Positions 29,822-39,376 of a stretch of DNA of 64,000 nucleotides are shown in pieces. The translations under genes and the position numbers were made by a program. This DNA is from Actinobacillus arthritidis (GTDB lineage: Bacteria > Pseudomonadota > Gammaproteobacteria > Enterobacterales > Pasteurellaceae). The DNA lies in NCBI RefSeq assembly GCF_029774155.1, contig NZ_CP103833.1:682001-746000 (forward strand). The letters are read 5' to 3'. The notes beneath the pieces were generated by a model, which did no database searches, was not told the origin of the DNA, and saw only the letters and a program-made list of their open reading frames with translations. Numbering within the stretch: the stretch's first letter is position 1; every line of letters begins with the position of its first letter.

Positions 29822-29918
29822 GCGGTCAAAATTTCTGATTATTTGCAAGTGAGATAGACCAATAAGATTAAACATTGTACAATTATGCCATAGAACAAAA
29901 TACTGGAAAGACTAGAAA

Positions 29919-30401
29919 ATGGAACATAAAAAACTACCTAAAGCTCTCGATGCCATCGATTTAAAAATCTTAAATGAGCTACAACGTAACGGGAAAATCT
30001 CTAATATTGAGTTATCTAAGCGAGTTGGATTATCGCCGACACCATGTTTAGAACGTGTGAAACGTTTGGAAAAGCAAAATGTCATTATGGGTTATCGTGC
30101 CTTGCTTAACCCGGAATTATTAGAAGCACCATTATTAGTGATTGTGGAAATTACCTTAGTAAGAGGTAAACCGGACGTATTTGAGGAATTTAACCGAGCG
30201 GTACAACAACTGGATGAGATTTAAGAGTGCCATTTAGTATCGGGTGATTTTGATTATTTGTTGAAAACACGTGTGGCGGATATGGTCGCCTATCGTAAAT
30301 TATTAGGCACAACATTGTTACGTTTACCGGGTGTAAACGATACACGTACCTATGTAGTTATGGAAGAAGTCAAACAAACTAACTATCTTTTACTAAAATA
30401 A
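29919..30401 (+). pseudogene. lrp: Leucine-responsive regulatory protein, in-frame stop at codon 102
   Basis: Global AsnC/Lrp-type regulator. The N-terminal helix-turn-helix is complete (LKILNELQRNGKISNIELSK, VGLSPTPCLERVKRLE). Codon 102 (30222-30224) is TAA where family members have CAA (Gln): DEI-stop-ECHLVSGDFDYLLK. The frame then stays open to TAA at 30399-30401 through RVADMVAYRKLLG and TYVVMEEVKQTNYLLLK, giving 160 residues if the stop is read as Gln. So a C-to-T change, not an indel. As written, a 101-residue protein without most of the ligand-binding/oligomerisation domain is made. It precedes ftsK as in E. coli. Confidence 0.93.
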
Positions 30402-30411
30402 GGAGTTATGG

Positions 30412-33339
30412 GTGATCGAAAGATTTAAACCACGATTAAAAGGTAAAGAAAATCTGATTAACCTTGCATTTATATTAGTAGGGTTATTCGGATTATATTT
30501 GATCGTGGCGTGGGCAAGTTATAGCCCATTAGATAATGCGTGGAGTGTCGGTAGTAGTGTGACTGAACTTGAGGTCTTAAATAAAACCGGTGCGTTCGGT
30601 GCTTGGTTTGTTGATTTACTTTACGCATTTCTAGGGAAAGTTGCCTTTATTATCCCCTTTGCATTGCTTGGGGTATCGGCATATACATTGATATTTAGTA
30701 CAGCAAACGATTGGACATTAAAACGATTTCTTTTACGTATTGCCAGCTTTAGTTTATTCGTTATCGGATTAGCTGGGCTTTCTAGTGTTGTTTTCTCAAA
30801 TAACGCCTATTATTTATCCGGTGGATTTATTGGTGGCTTATTTCAAACAATTTTAGGGGAAACTCTCGGTCAGTTTGGTGCGTTATTAATTGCAATGCTT
30901 TGTATTGCAGTCGGCTTTTATTTCTGTTCAGGTCAGTCTTTATTACCGTTATTCGCACAATTCTATGATTGGATTGTGGCAAAAGATGAGAAGTCTGTGG
31001 AGGTAGAAACGACGGAATTGCAAGAAAATAGAGAAAATATACCGCCTGTAAATACAAGTCATTTAGAGCATTCCTCGGTCTTTACGACTCATAATACAAT
31101 GACAGCAGATGCAGAAGGGTTTACTGATCCATCTAACTTTAGTAAACCGAATATTAGTGGTTTAAGAAGCCATAACGAAAATCAAGATACATCGGAATCG
31201 CTTACTAACCCGGCAATGTTTAAAGTAGAGAAGGAATTGGATTTACCTAAAATTAATATTCAGGGACTTGATACGACACCGACATTAGAGCCTCAGTTTG
31301 AAGCACCTATCTCAGTGGCTAATGTGGAATTACCTAAGATTCGTTTGCACTCGGAGCAAGCTGAAAGTAAGTTAGAACCGCTGGAGCAAGAGGATACAGA
31401 GAAAGAACTTATTTCGGAAACGCTTGAACAAGAAGATGAAGCAACGGTTATGGAATTTCAACCAACTCTTGTTGAAATGCCGGATTTTATCAAAGAAGTT
31501 AAACCTACCGTACGTCTTCAACCGATTGAGGAAATCAATCAATTGCACATGGAGCCGGAAAGTGATATTGAAATCGATTCCGATACGGACTATGAAGCAG
31601 AATTGGCAAGAGAGTTTGAATTAGCGGAACAAGCTCGTTTGGCAGAAATGGAACGTCGGGCTAAATCACAAGGTTTAGAGCAAACATTTGAACAAATTGT
31701 TAATCATCAGCCAGAGTCAAAAGTTGTTCAGGATATTGTCGTACCGAATGTAGTAACAGACACGGTTACGCAAAAAACGGAAACGGTAGCAACACCGAAT
31801 TATCCAAAAGGCTATGGTGATACATTAATACACCCGTTATTACAACGTAACCACGTGATAGAGAAGCCAACCACGCCGTTACCGACGTTAGATTTATTGG
31901 ATGAATCACCTCGTCAAACGCAACAAATTACCGAACAGGAAATTGTTGATACTTCTCATCGTTTGGAAAGTGCATTAGCAAACTATGGCGTGAAAGCAAC
32001 GGTTGAAGATGTATTAGTCGGTCCGGTTGTGACTCGTTATGAAATTAAGCCGGTCGCCGGTGTTAAAGCGACGAAAGTCGTTGGTTTAGCCAGCGATCTT
32101 GCTCGTGAATTAATGTTTAAGGCGATTCGTATTACAGAAGTTGTACCGGGTAAGCCTTATATGGGTATCGAAACGCCAAATAAACATCGAGAAACGGTAT
32201 GGTTACGTGATGTTTTGAATAGTGACGCGTTTCGCAATAGTAAAGCAACCTTGCCAATGGCTCTCGGTAAGGATATTAGTGGTGAACCGATTGTAGTCGA
32301 TATGGCCAAAATGCCTCATTTACTTGTTGCCGGTCAAACCGGTGGTGGTAAATCAGTGGGTGTTAATACCATGATTTTGAGTTTGTTATTCAAACTTTCT
32401 CCGGAACAAGTACGTTTTATTATGATCGACCCGAAAGTGGTTGAGCTTTCTATTTATAATGATATTCCACATTTATTAACGCCGGTTGTCACCGATATGA
32501 AAAAAGCGACAAATGCTTTACGTTGGGCGGTAGAAGAAATGGAACGCCGTTATTTATTAGTCAGCCATTTAAGTGTGCGTAATATTGAAGGTTACAATGA
32601 TAAAATTGACCAAGCAAATGCAATGAATTTCCCTATTCCTGATCCAACTTGGCGTCCGGGCGATTCAATGGATCAACTGCCTCCTGCATTAGAAAAACTA
32701 AGCTATATTGTACTGATTGTAGATGAGTTTGCAGATTTAATGATGTCTGCCGGCAAGGAAGTTGAAGAATATATTATGCGTATTGCTCAGAAAGCACGAG
32801 CAGTCGGAATCCATTTAATTCTTGCAACACAACGTCCTTCTACGGATGTCATTACTGGGGTGATTAAAGCGAATATTCCAAGCCGTATTGCCTTTACCGT
32901 CGCAAGCCAAATTGACTCGCGTACGATTTTAGATGCAGGCGGCGCTGAAGCATTATTAGGTCGTGGCGATATGCTATATTCGGGTGCAGGCAGTCCAGAT
33001 ATTATTCGTGTTCACGGTGCATTTATGAGCGATGAAGACGTACAACGTGTGGCGGATAACTGGCGTGCAAGAGGTAAACCGCAATATTTAGAAAGTATTG
33101 TTGCCTCGGTTGAAGACTCGGAAGGTTCGGATCGTATGAGCGGATCGAGCGATTTAGATCCGTTATTTGATGAAATTGTCGAATTTGTAGTTGAAAGCGG
33201 AGTCACTTCGATTAGTGGTATCCAACGTCGTTTCTCACTAGGTTTTAACCGTGCGGCACGTATTGTAGACCAAATGGAAGCACAAGGGATTCTTTCGGAA
33301 CAAGGAAAAAATGGGAAACGTGAAATTTTAGCAAGATAA
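30412..33339 (+). CDS. ftsK: DNA translocase FtsK
   Basis: Couples chromosome dimer resolution to division. 975 residues: four or five N-terminal membrane segments (about 15-190), an acidic Glu/Gln-rich linker (about 195-500), the RecA-like motor with Walker A AGQTGGGKSVG (about 640-650) and Walker B IVLIVDEFADLMM, and the C-terminal gamma winged helix (about 910-975, DPLFDEIVEFV, GFNRAARIVDQME) that reads KOPS. GTG 30412 is chosen as start because AAGGAG lies 8 bases before it. Adjacent to lrp, as in enterics. Confidence 0.96.
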   Translation: MIERFKPRLKGKENLINLAFILVGLFGLYLIVAWASYSPLDNAWSVGSSVTELEVLNKTGAFGAWFVDLLYAFLGKVAFIIPFALLGVSAYTLIFSTANDWTLKRFLLRIASFSLFVIGLAGLSSVVFSNNAYYLSGGFIGGLFQTILGETLGQFGALLIAMLCIAVGFYFCSGQSLLPLFAQFYDWIVAKDEKSVEVETTELQENRENIPPVNTSHLEHSSVFTTHNTMTADAEGFTDPSNFSKPNISGLRSHNENQDTSESLTNPAMFKVEKELDLPKINIQGLDTTPTLEPQFEAPISVANVELPKIRLHSEQAESKLEPLEQEDTEKELISETLEQEDEATVMEFQPTLVEMPDFIKEVKPTVRLQPIEEINQLHMEPESDIEIDSDTDYEAELAREFELAEQARLAEMERRAKSQGLEQTFEQIVNHQPESKVVQDIVVPNVVTDTVTQKTETVATPNYPKGYGDTLIHPLLQRNHVIEKPTTPLPTLDLLDESPRQTQQITEQEIVDTSHRLESALANYGVKATVEDVLVGPVVTRYEIKPVAGVKATKVVGLASDLARELMFKAIRITEVVPGKPYMGIETPNKHRETVWLRDVLNSDAFRNSKATLPMALGKDISGEPIVVDMAKMPHLLVAGQTGGGKSVGVNTMILSLLFKLSPEQVRFIMIDPKVVELSIYNDIPHLLTPVVTDMKKATNALRWAVEEMERRYLLVSHLSVRNIEGYNDKIDQANAMNFPIPDPTWRPGDSMDQLPPALEKLSYIVLIVDEFADLMMSAGKEVEEYIMRIAQKARAVGIHLILATQRPSTDVITGVIKANIPSRIAFTVASQIDSRTILDAGGAEALLGRGDMLYSGAGSPDIIRVHGAFMSDEDVQRVADNWRARGKPQYLESIVASVEDSEGSDRMSGSSDLDPLFDEIVEFVVESGVTSISGIQRRFSLGFNRAARIVDQMEAQGILSEQGKNGKREILAR

Positions 33340-33369
33340 ATAGCGACAATGTAACGTTTTGCTTTAAAC

Positions 33370-33425
33370 AAGCGGTTGAATTTCCTGAAAACTTTACAAG
33401 TTTTGGAGGAAATTTAACCGCTTTT
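33370..33425 (+). terminator. Uptake-signal dyad terminator after ftsK
   Basis: AAGCGGTTGAATTTCCT (33370-33386) pairs with AGGAAATTTAACCGCTT (33407-33423), 17 bp with one G-U, then TTTT. The left arm belongs to the uptake core ACAAGCGGT. Confidence 0.85.
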
Positions 33426-33519
33426 TCGCTTTATACGGATGTTATAAATTACTTGTAGGATAGATGGCGATATTCATATAAAATTAATATTGTATTTTTA
33501 CTCTAGTAAGGAAAATGGA

Positions 33520-34382
33520 ATGCGTTTAGATAATGAAAGAGAAAGCTCGAATGTGGAAGATAGACGTGGGCAGTCAGGTTATGGTCGCCGTGCTTCGGGC
33601 GGACGAGCGAAAGGCGGTATTTTAGGGTTTATTATCGTATTAGTCGGAGCCTATTATGGTGTTGATTTAACCGGTTTAATGGGGTATGGCGATTCATCGT
33701 CTTATCAGCAACAGCAAACCACACAGGTGAAAACCTCCTCAGAAGAAACCGAATTAAATACAATTGCCCGCAAAGTGTTATATACAACAGAACGTATATG
33801 GGGAGATTATTTTAAACAAAATGGTTTAACTTATCGAGAGCCTAAATTAGTGCTGTATCGTGGTGTGACACATACGGCTTGTGGTACGGGACAATCAGCA
33901 ATGGGCCCGTTTTACTGTCCGGCGGATCAAAAAGTTTATCTGGATTTATCATTTTATGATGATATGAAATCACAACTAAAAGCATCTGGTGATTTTGCGT
34001 TTGCTTATGTGATCGCACACGAAGTTGGGCATCACGTGCAAAATTTATTAGGCATTAGTGAACAAACTCAAAAGGCACAACGTAACGCTCGTAATCAGGT
34101 CATGCTAATAAAATCTCTGTGAATGTTGAGTTACAAGCCGACTGTTTTGCCGGTGTTTGGGGCTACCAAATTCAGAAAGAAGGAAAATTGGAAGCTGGTG
34201 ATGTGGAAGAAGCATTTATTGCTTCACAGGCGGTTGGCGATGATCGTCTGCAAAAACAAGCACAAGGTTATGTTGTGCCGGATAGCTTTACTCACGGCTC
34301 ATCTGCTGAACGTCTAGCTTGGTTCCGTAAAGGCTTACAATCAGGTAATCCTGCGGTTTGTAATACATTTTCAGTGCGTTAA
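33520..34382 (+). pseudogene. ypfJ: YpfJ-type neutral zinc metallopeptidase, frameshifted
   Basis: Putative membrane-anchored zinc protease of unknown substrate. Residues 1-25 are charged (MRLDNERESSNVEDRRGQSG), followed by a membrane segment GGILGFIIVLVGAYYGV, then the metal motif HEVGHHVQNLLG and the third ligand region [12 protein letters not shown] in a second frame. The break is near 34100: aatcaggtcatgctaat needs one more base to read [15 protein letters not shown]. Repaired length 287 residues, equal to E. coli YpfJ. ATG 33520 follows AAGGAAA; a TTG at 33490 would add 10 residues without support. Confidence 0.9.
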
Positions 34383-34403
34383 TTTTTATAAGTGTGAATC
34401 TTT

Positions 34404-34421
34404 GTACTAGTAAAATAGTTC
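34404..34421 (+). promoter_or_regulatory. TrpR operator upstream of aroG
   Basis: GTACTAGTAAAATAGTTC matches the symmetric TrpR operator GTACTAGTTAACTAGTTC at 16 of 18 positions, 78 bases before the aroG start. TTGACT (34431) and TATAAT (34443-34448) lie just downstream, so bound repressor would sit at or next to the promoter. TrpR control of a DAHP synthase is known for E. coli aroH. Confidence 0.7.
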
Positions 34422-34498
34422 AAAAATCATTTGACTTCATTTTATAATTCCATTACTTTAGATTCAATTAACTACATAAAATAATAAGAGAGCACACA

Positions 34499-35575
34499 AT
34501 GTCTTACAAAAATGATGATTTACGTATTACCAATATCGAACAACTTTTACCGCCGGTTGCATTATTAGAACGTTTTCCTGCAAGTGAAGTAGCGGCTGAA
34601 ACTGTGGAAAAAGCTCGTCAAGCGATTCATAAAATTATTCACGGGGCAGATGATCGCCTGTTAGTTGTGATTGGACCTTGTTCTATTCATGATCCTAAAG
34701 CGGCATTAGAATATGCACAACGTATCAAAGCCCTTCGAGCTAATCCCCAAATTAACCAAAATCTTGAAGTTGTGATGCGAGTATATTTTGAAAAACCGCG
34801 TACTACGGTTGGTTGGAAAGGTTTAATCAATGATCCGTATTTAAACGAAACTTATGCGTTAAATGACGGTTTGCGTATCGCCCGTAAAGTCTTATCGGAT
34901 ATTAATGATTTAACTGTACCAGCGACCAGTGAGTTTTTAGATATGATCACGCCGCAATATATGGCAGACTTTATGAGTTGGGGAGCGATTGGAGCAAGAA
35001 CGACCGAATCGCAAGTACATCGTGAATTGGCTTCCGGTTTATCTTGTGCGGTGGGTTTTAAAAATGCAACGAACGGTGGTGTAAAAATTGCATTGGATGC
35101 GATTGGTGCGGCAGAAGCGCCACACCATTTCTTATCCGTAACGAAATTTGGCCATTCTGCGATTGTTTCGACCGCCGGTAATCCGGATTGCCATATTATT
35201 TTACGTGGTGGAGATAATGGTACGAATTATGATGCGGAATCTGTAGCGAAAGTTTGTGCAGATATTGAGAAATCCGGTCGCCGTCCGCACGTGATGATCG
35301 ATTTTAGTCACGCAAATAGTCAAAAACAATTTAAACGCCAAATGGATGTGTGTGCTGATGTATGCCAACAAATTGCGAATGGATCAGAATTTATTTCAGG
35401 CGTAATGATTGAAAGTCATTTAGTTGAAGGTCGTCAAGATTTAGGCGATGGTAATTTAGCTAATTTAGTATATGGTCAGAGCGTTACGGATGCGTGTATT
35501 GGCTGGGAAGATAGTGAAAAAGCGTTATTCGCCTTAGCCGATGCCGTTGAACAACGCCGTGCTAAACGTGCATAA
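34499..35575 (+). CDS. aroG: 3-deoxy-7-phosphoheptulonate synthase (AroG type)
   Basis: Condenses phosphoenolpyruvate and erythrose 4-phosphate, the first step of the shikimate pathway. 358 residues with the type I signatures VVIGPCSIHDP (metal Cys), MRVYFEKPRTTVGWKGLINDP, GARTTESQVHRELASGLS, MIDFSHANSQKQ and ESHLVEGRQ. Sequence is closest to the Phe-inhibited AroG of E. coli, but feedback specificity cannot be settled by eye; a TrpR operator upstream links its expression to tryptophan. AGAGCACACA precedes ATG 34499. Confidence 0.95.
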   Translation: MSYKNDDLRITNIEQLLPPVALLERFPASEVAAETVEKARQAIHKIIHGADDRLLVVIGPCSIHDPKAALEYAQRIKALRANPQINQNLEVVMRVYFEKPRTTVGWKGLINDPYLNETYALNDGLRIARKVLSDINDLTVPATSEFLDMITPQYMADFMSWGAIGARTTESQVHRELASGLSCAVGFKNATNGGVKIALDAIGAAEAPHHFLSVTKFGHSAIVSTAGNPDCHIILRGGDNGTNYDAESVAKVCADIEKSGRRPHVMIDFSHANSQKQFKRQMDVCADVCQQIANGSEFISGVMIESHLVEGRQDLGDGNLANLVYGQSVTDACIGWEDSEKALFALADAVEQRRAKRA

Positions 35576-35596
35576 TCACTAAATAAGCAATATCAG

Positions 35597-35660
35597 AAAC
35601 ACGGAAATAATAGGCTTTGCAAATGTTTTGTAAAATAGACCGCTTATTTCCGTGTTTTCT
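35597..35660 (+). terminator. Terminator after aroG
   Basis: Perfect 14-bp arms AAACACGGAAATAA (35597-35610) and TTATTTCCGTGTTT (35644-35657), then TTCTCTCG. The 33-base loop and right arm include GACCGCTTA, a partial uptake signal. Confidence 0.75.
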
Positions 35661-35682
35661 CTCGTTTTAAGGTAATAAACTA

Positions 35683-36366
35683 ATGAATAAAACAATTCTT
35701 GCTATTGATACGGCGACTGAGGCTTGTTCCGTAGCATTATTACATAATGGGGAAATGACTTCGTTAGATGAATTAAGCCCGAGAACACATACGCAAAGAA
35801 TTTTGCCAATGATTGATGAGTTATTAACCAAAGCAGATATTTCGCTTAAACAAGTCGATAAATTGGCATTTGGGAGAGGTCCGGGTAGTTTTACCGGCGT
35901 ACGTGTCGGTATCGGTGTCGCTCAAGGATTAGCAATGGGGGCTGAGTTACCTGTTGTACCTATTTCAAATTTAGTTGCAATGGCACAGGCGACTTATCGG
36001 GAAATAGGGGCAGATAAAGTTGTTGCACTCATTGATGCTCGTATGAATGAGGTTTATTTCGCTCAATATGAAAAAGCTGAAACAGGTTGGAAAATGGTTG
36101 TTACAGAACAAGTTTGTTCACCTGAAAAGGCGATTGCTCAAATACAATTAGCAGAAGGATTAGTTGTGGTGGGGACCGGCTGGCAGGCATATCCACAGTT
36201 TGCAGAAGCTGATTTAGCAATTTTCGTGACCGATATTCATCTCCCTTCGGCTAAATATATGTTGGAGCTTGCACAAGAAACAACGCAAACCTTCTCAGCT
36301 TTAGAGATTGAGCCGGTCTATTTGCGTAATGAAGTGACTTGGGAAAAATTGCCTCATAAACGCTAA
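35683..36366 (+). CDS. tsaB: tRNA threonylcarbamoyladenosine biosynthesis protein TsaB
   Basis: Non-catalytic partner of TsaD in the t6A37 tRNA modification complex, and normally essential. 227 residues, ASKHA fold: MNKTILAIDTATEACSVAL, SPRTHTQRILPMIDELL, and GPGSFTGVRVGIGVAQGLA (about 66-84) identify it. Length and end (EPVYLRNEVTWEKLP) are normal. Confidence 0.95.
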   Translation: MNKTILAIDTATEACSVALLHNGEMTSLDELSPRTHTQRILPMIDELLTKADISLKQVDKLAFGRGPGSFTGVRVGIGVAQGLAMGAELPVVPISNLVAMAQATYREIGADKVVALIDARMNEVYFAQYEKAETGWKMVVTEQVCSPEKAIAQIQLAEGLVVVGTGWQAYPQFAEADLAIFVTDIHLPSAKYMLELAQETTQTFSALEIEPVYLRNEVTWEKLPHKR

Positions 36367-36370
36367 TAAA

Positions 36371-36416
36371 ATAAGCGGTTAAATTTGCAGGAAATTTTGC
36401 AAATTTAACCGCTTAT
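36371..36416. terminator. Perfect 19-bp uptake-signal dyad between tsaB and tdk
   Basis: ATAAGCGGTTAAATTTGCA (36371-36389) and its exact complement (36398-36416) flank an 8-base loop. It ends both convergent genes and contains two opposed AAGCGGT cores. The longest perfect uptake dyad in the window. Confidence 0.9.
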
Positions 36417-36419
36417 CAC

Positions 36420-37001
36420 TTATATACGACCTAACTTTTGTTTATAGTGGTAGCGACATACTGAAAGATATTTATCATTTCCGCCAATCTGAATTTGATC
36501 ACCATCCGATACTGCTTCACCGTTTTCATTCATTCGAATAACGAAATTGGCCTTCTTACCGCAATCACAGATTGTTTTGAGTTCTTGCAACTCATCAGCC
36601 CAAGCCAATAGATATTGGCTACCTTCAAAAAGTTCTGCTTGGAAATCGGTACGCAAACCATAGCAGAGTACCGGCACTCTGAGTTTATCCACGACATCAG
36701 TTAATTGATAAACTTGCTCTCTCGTTAGAAATTGGGCTTCATCAATTAAGATACAATGCAATTTTTGCTGTTGATAAGCTAATGCTATCTCCTCAAACAA
36801 ATTTGTATTCGGTTGGAATAATTGTGCTTCTTGCGAAATACCGATGCGTGAACTGACTTTACCTATGCCATAGCGGTCATCAATCGTCGCCGTATAGACT
36901 AAGGTATTCATACCTCGCTCTTGATAATTATAAGAGGATTGGAGCAGAGTGGTTGATTTCCCTGCATTCATTGAAGAGTAATAAAAGTAGAGTTTTGCCA
37001 T
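36420..37001 (-). CDS. tdk: Thymidine kinase
   Basis: Salvages thymidine to dTMP. 193 residues from ATG 37001 ([20 protein letters not shown]); an upstream ATG at 37013 adds four residues and lacks a ribosome site. P-loop NAGKST, Walker [10 protein letters not shown], and a zinc-binding domain with CDC and later Cys/His residues ([18 protein letters not shown]). Follows zapB on the minus strand after a terminator. Confidence 0.95.
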   Translation of the reverse strand: MAKLYFYYSSMNAGKSTTLLQSSYNYQERGMNTLVYTATIDDRYGIGKVSSRIGISQEAQLFQPNTNLFEEIALAYQQQKLHCILIDEAQFLTREQVYQLTDVVDKLRVPVLCYGLRTDFQAELFEGSQYLLAWADELQELKTICDCGKKANFVIRMNENGEAVSDGDQIQIGGNDKYLSVCRYHYKQKLGRI

Positions 37002-37020
37002 AATCTTACACAAATAAAAA

Positions 37021-37042
37021 ACGGCTAATACGCATTAGCCGT
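37021..37042 (-). terminator. Terminator between zapB and tdk
   Basis: ACGGCTAAT / ATTAGCCGT with a 4-base loop; on the minus strand it is followed by TTTTTTATTTG, 18 bases past zapB. Confidence 0.82.
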
Positions 37043-37059
37043 TCTGCAAAGAAGGAAAG

Positions 37060-37278
37060 TTATACGTTGTCGATTTGACCTAAAAGTGAACGTAAACGGT
37101 CTTGGAAACTTTGTTGTTCAGACTTTAATTGTTCGTATTCTTGGCGTAATGTTTCTTTTTCTTGTGCTACAGTATTATTTTTTTCTTTTAATTCTTCAAC
37201 TTCTAATTGAAGTAATTGAATAGTTTCTACTGCTTGTTTAATTTTTTCTTCAAGTTGGTCAAGAACTGATAATGACAT
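37060..37278 (-). CDS. zapB: Cell division protein ZapB
   Basis: 72-residue, almost wholly coiled-coil protein ([20 protein letters not shown] start, ending [11 protein letters not shown]) that stimulates Z-ring assembly via ZapA. Length and start match the enteric and Haemophilus proteins. AGAGGAAATTCC precedes ATG 37278. In E. coli zapB is also close to glpX, here divergent at 182 bases. Confidence 0.92.
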   Translation of the reverse strand: MSLSVLDQLEEKIKQAVETIQLLQLEVEELKEKNNTVAQEKETLRQEYEQLKSEQQSFQDRLRSLLGQIDNV

Positions 37279-37459
37279 AATGGAATTTCCTCTTAAAAAT
37301 AAATAAGTAAAGTGTAAGAATTATAACTCAGTTAGGCATTGATTTCATTGAAAAGTTCACGCATTTTGGCATTTTTCTTCATTTGGCGATTTTTTAGTAA
37401 CGAAACCGATTGCGAGCTGATAAAATGTAAATAATTTTAGTCATTATAAGGAAGATAAG

Positions 37460-38460
37460 ATGAAACGTGCTATCTCTTTTGAGTTTTCTCGAGTTACGGA
37501 AGCGTACGCTTTAGTCGCCTATGATTGGATTGGGCGAGGCGATAAAAATGCGGCGGACGATGCGGCGGTAAAGGCAATGCGTTTAGTATTGAATAAAATG
37601 GAGATCCGCGGAGAAATCGTGATTGGCGAGGGGGAAATTGACGAAGCTCCTATGCTGTATATTGGGGAAAAAGTTGGGCGTTCTGATCCACAAGATATAG
37701 AAGTAGCGATTGCGGTTGACCCGATTGACGGTACTCGTATGACGGCAATGGGGCAGTCCGGTGCATTAGCGGTATTGGCGGCAGGCAGTAAAGACAGCTT
37801 TTTACAAGCTCCGGATATGTATATGGAAAAACTGGTTGTAGATAGTGAGGCGAAAGGTATGATTGATCTCACTTTACCGCTTGAACAAAATATTCGCCGT
37901 GTTGCTTCTAAAAAGGGTAAATTATTAACACAAATGACAGTTGCAATTTTAGCGAAACCACGTCACGATGACATTATTAAAACAGTACAGAAATTAGGAG
38001 TAAAAGTGATGGCAATTCCTGACGGCGATGTGGCAACCGCCGTGCAATGCTGTCTGCCTGATAGTGACTTGGATTTAGTTTATGGGATTGGTGGTGCACC
38101 GGAAGGTGTTGTAGCGGCAGCTGCATGGTACGTGCTTTAGGTGGCGATATGCAAGGACGTTTAATTCCACGCAATCAGGTCAAAGGAAATTCGCCGGAAA
38201 ATCTTTCCGTCGCTGAAAAAGAAATCTCTCGTTGTACAGAAATGAATGTGCCAGTTAATAAAGTATTGAAGCTGGAAGATTTGGTACATGATGATCATGT
38301 GTTATTTGTCGCAACTGGTATTACTACTGGCGATTTATTAAAAGGTGTACAACGTAAGGGCAGTATGATGTTTACTGAAACATTGTTAATTCGTGGTCGC
38401 TCCCGTACGATTCGTAAATTAGCCTCTTATCACGATATTTCTCGTTTATCAGAAGATTAA
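37460..38460 (+). pseudogene. glpX: Fructose-1,6-bisphosphatase class II, frameshifted
   Basis: Gluconeogenic phosphatase. The first part has the metal motifs GEGEIDEAPMLYIGE and AVDPIDGTR; the second has GGDMQGRLIPRNQVKGN, ATGITTGDLL and TLLIRGRSRTIRKL. The frame is lost at about 38125: gcagctgcatggtacg lacks one A for AAAAMVRALGGD. Repaired length 333 residues, normal. Divergent from zapB. Confidence 0.93.
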
Positions 38461-38466
38461 TCATAA

Positions 38467-38496
38467 AAAAGTCGTATCATTTCTGATACGACTTTT
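38467..38496. terminator. Terminator between glpX and Nif3-family gene
   Basis: Perfect 13-bp arms AAAAGTCGTATCA / TGATACGACTTTT with a 4-base loop, bidirectional between convergent genes. Confidence 0.87.
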
Positions 38497-38510
38497 CATT
38501 TATGAGCTGA

Positions 38511-39284
38511 TTAAGCAGGATTATCGATATCAATAAATTCCACATCCAAGCCATATTCTTGTGCGAGCCATTCACCTAATGCTTTTACCCCATCTCGTTC
38601 CGTTGCGTGATGTCCGCAAGCATAGTAATAAATGCCTTGCTCTCGAGCCGAGTGGGTGGTCTGTTCCGAAATTTCGCCGGAAATAAACGCATCACAACCT
38701 TTGCTTGCCGCTAAGTCAATATAACCCTGTCCGCCACCGGTACAGATCCCAATTTTTCGAATTAATTTATGCGGATAGTCAACAATAAATTCATCACATA
38801 AAATGGGTTTACGGTTAAGCACTTGTTCAATACGATTCGCTAAATCTTTAGCCGAAATCGGGGTCTCCAGTTCTCCATAAACCGGTATAGAGTTTGGTTT
38901 ATCCTCTAACCCTTGTAAATTAATCACGCCTAATTTTGCCGCAAGTTGGGCGTTATTGCCTAATTCAGGATGGATATCGAGTGGTAGATGATAGCCGAAC
39001 AGATTAATATCATTGACCAGTAATTGTTTAATGCGTTTACCTTTCATACCTCGGATACAAGGTGATTCGCTTTTCCAAAAATAACCGTGATGTACCAAAA
39101 TCGCATCCGCTTTCTTTTCAATCGCTTGTTCAATCAGTGGTAGAGAGGCAGTTACACCGGTTACAATCCGTTGAATCTGCGATTTTCCTTCCACTTGTAA
39201 GCCGTTTGGTGCGTAATCATTAATCGCTTTGCTATTTAATTTTTGATCGATAATGTGTTCAAGTTCGAGATTAGATAGTCTCAT
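38511..39284 (-). CDS. Nif3-like dinuclear metal centre protein (YbgI family)
   Basis: 257 residues, DUF34/NIF3 family: toroidal hexamer with a two-metal site. Metal motifs are visible: VHHGYFWK near residue 65, GYHLPLDIHPELGNN near 97-111, and ACGHHATERDG near 222. A role as GTP cyclohydrolase 1-like or in repair of damaged metabolites has been proposed for relatives, but function is unsettled. It ends in a shared terminator with glpX. A partial uptake dyad lies upstream (39310-39366). Confidence 0.9.
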   Translation of the reverse strand: MRLSNLELEHIIDQKLNSKAINDYAPNGLQVEGKSQIQRIVTGVTASLPLIEQAIEKKADAILVHHGYFWKSESPCIRGMKGKRIKQLLVNDINLFGYHLPLDIHPELGNNAQLAAKLGVINLQGLEDKPNSIPVYGELETPISAKDLANRIEQVLNRKPILCDEFIVDYPHKLIRKIGICTGGGQGYIDLAASKGCDAFISGEISEQTTHSAREQGIYYYACGHHATERDGVKALGEWLAQEYGLDVEFIDIDNPA

Positions 39285-39376
39285 TTTTTATTCCTTTTGT
39301 AAGCCAAAACAAGCGGTGAAATACTCTAAAATTTTGCAAATTTATCGATAAATTTAGCCGCTTATCGAGAAAGAAT

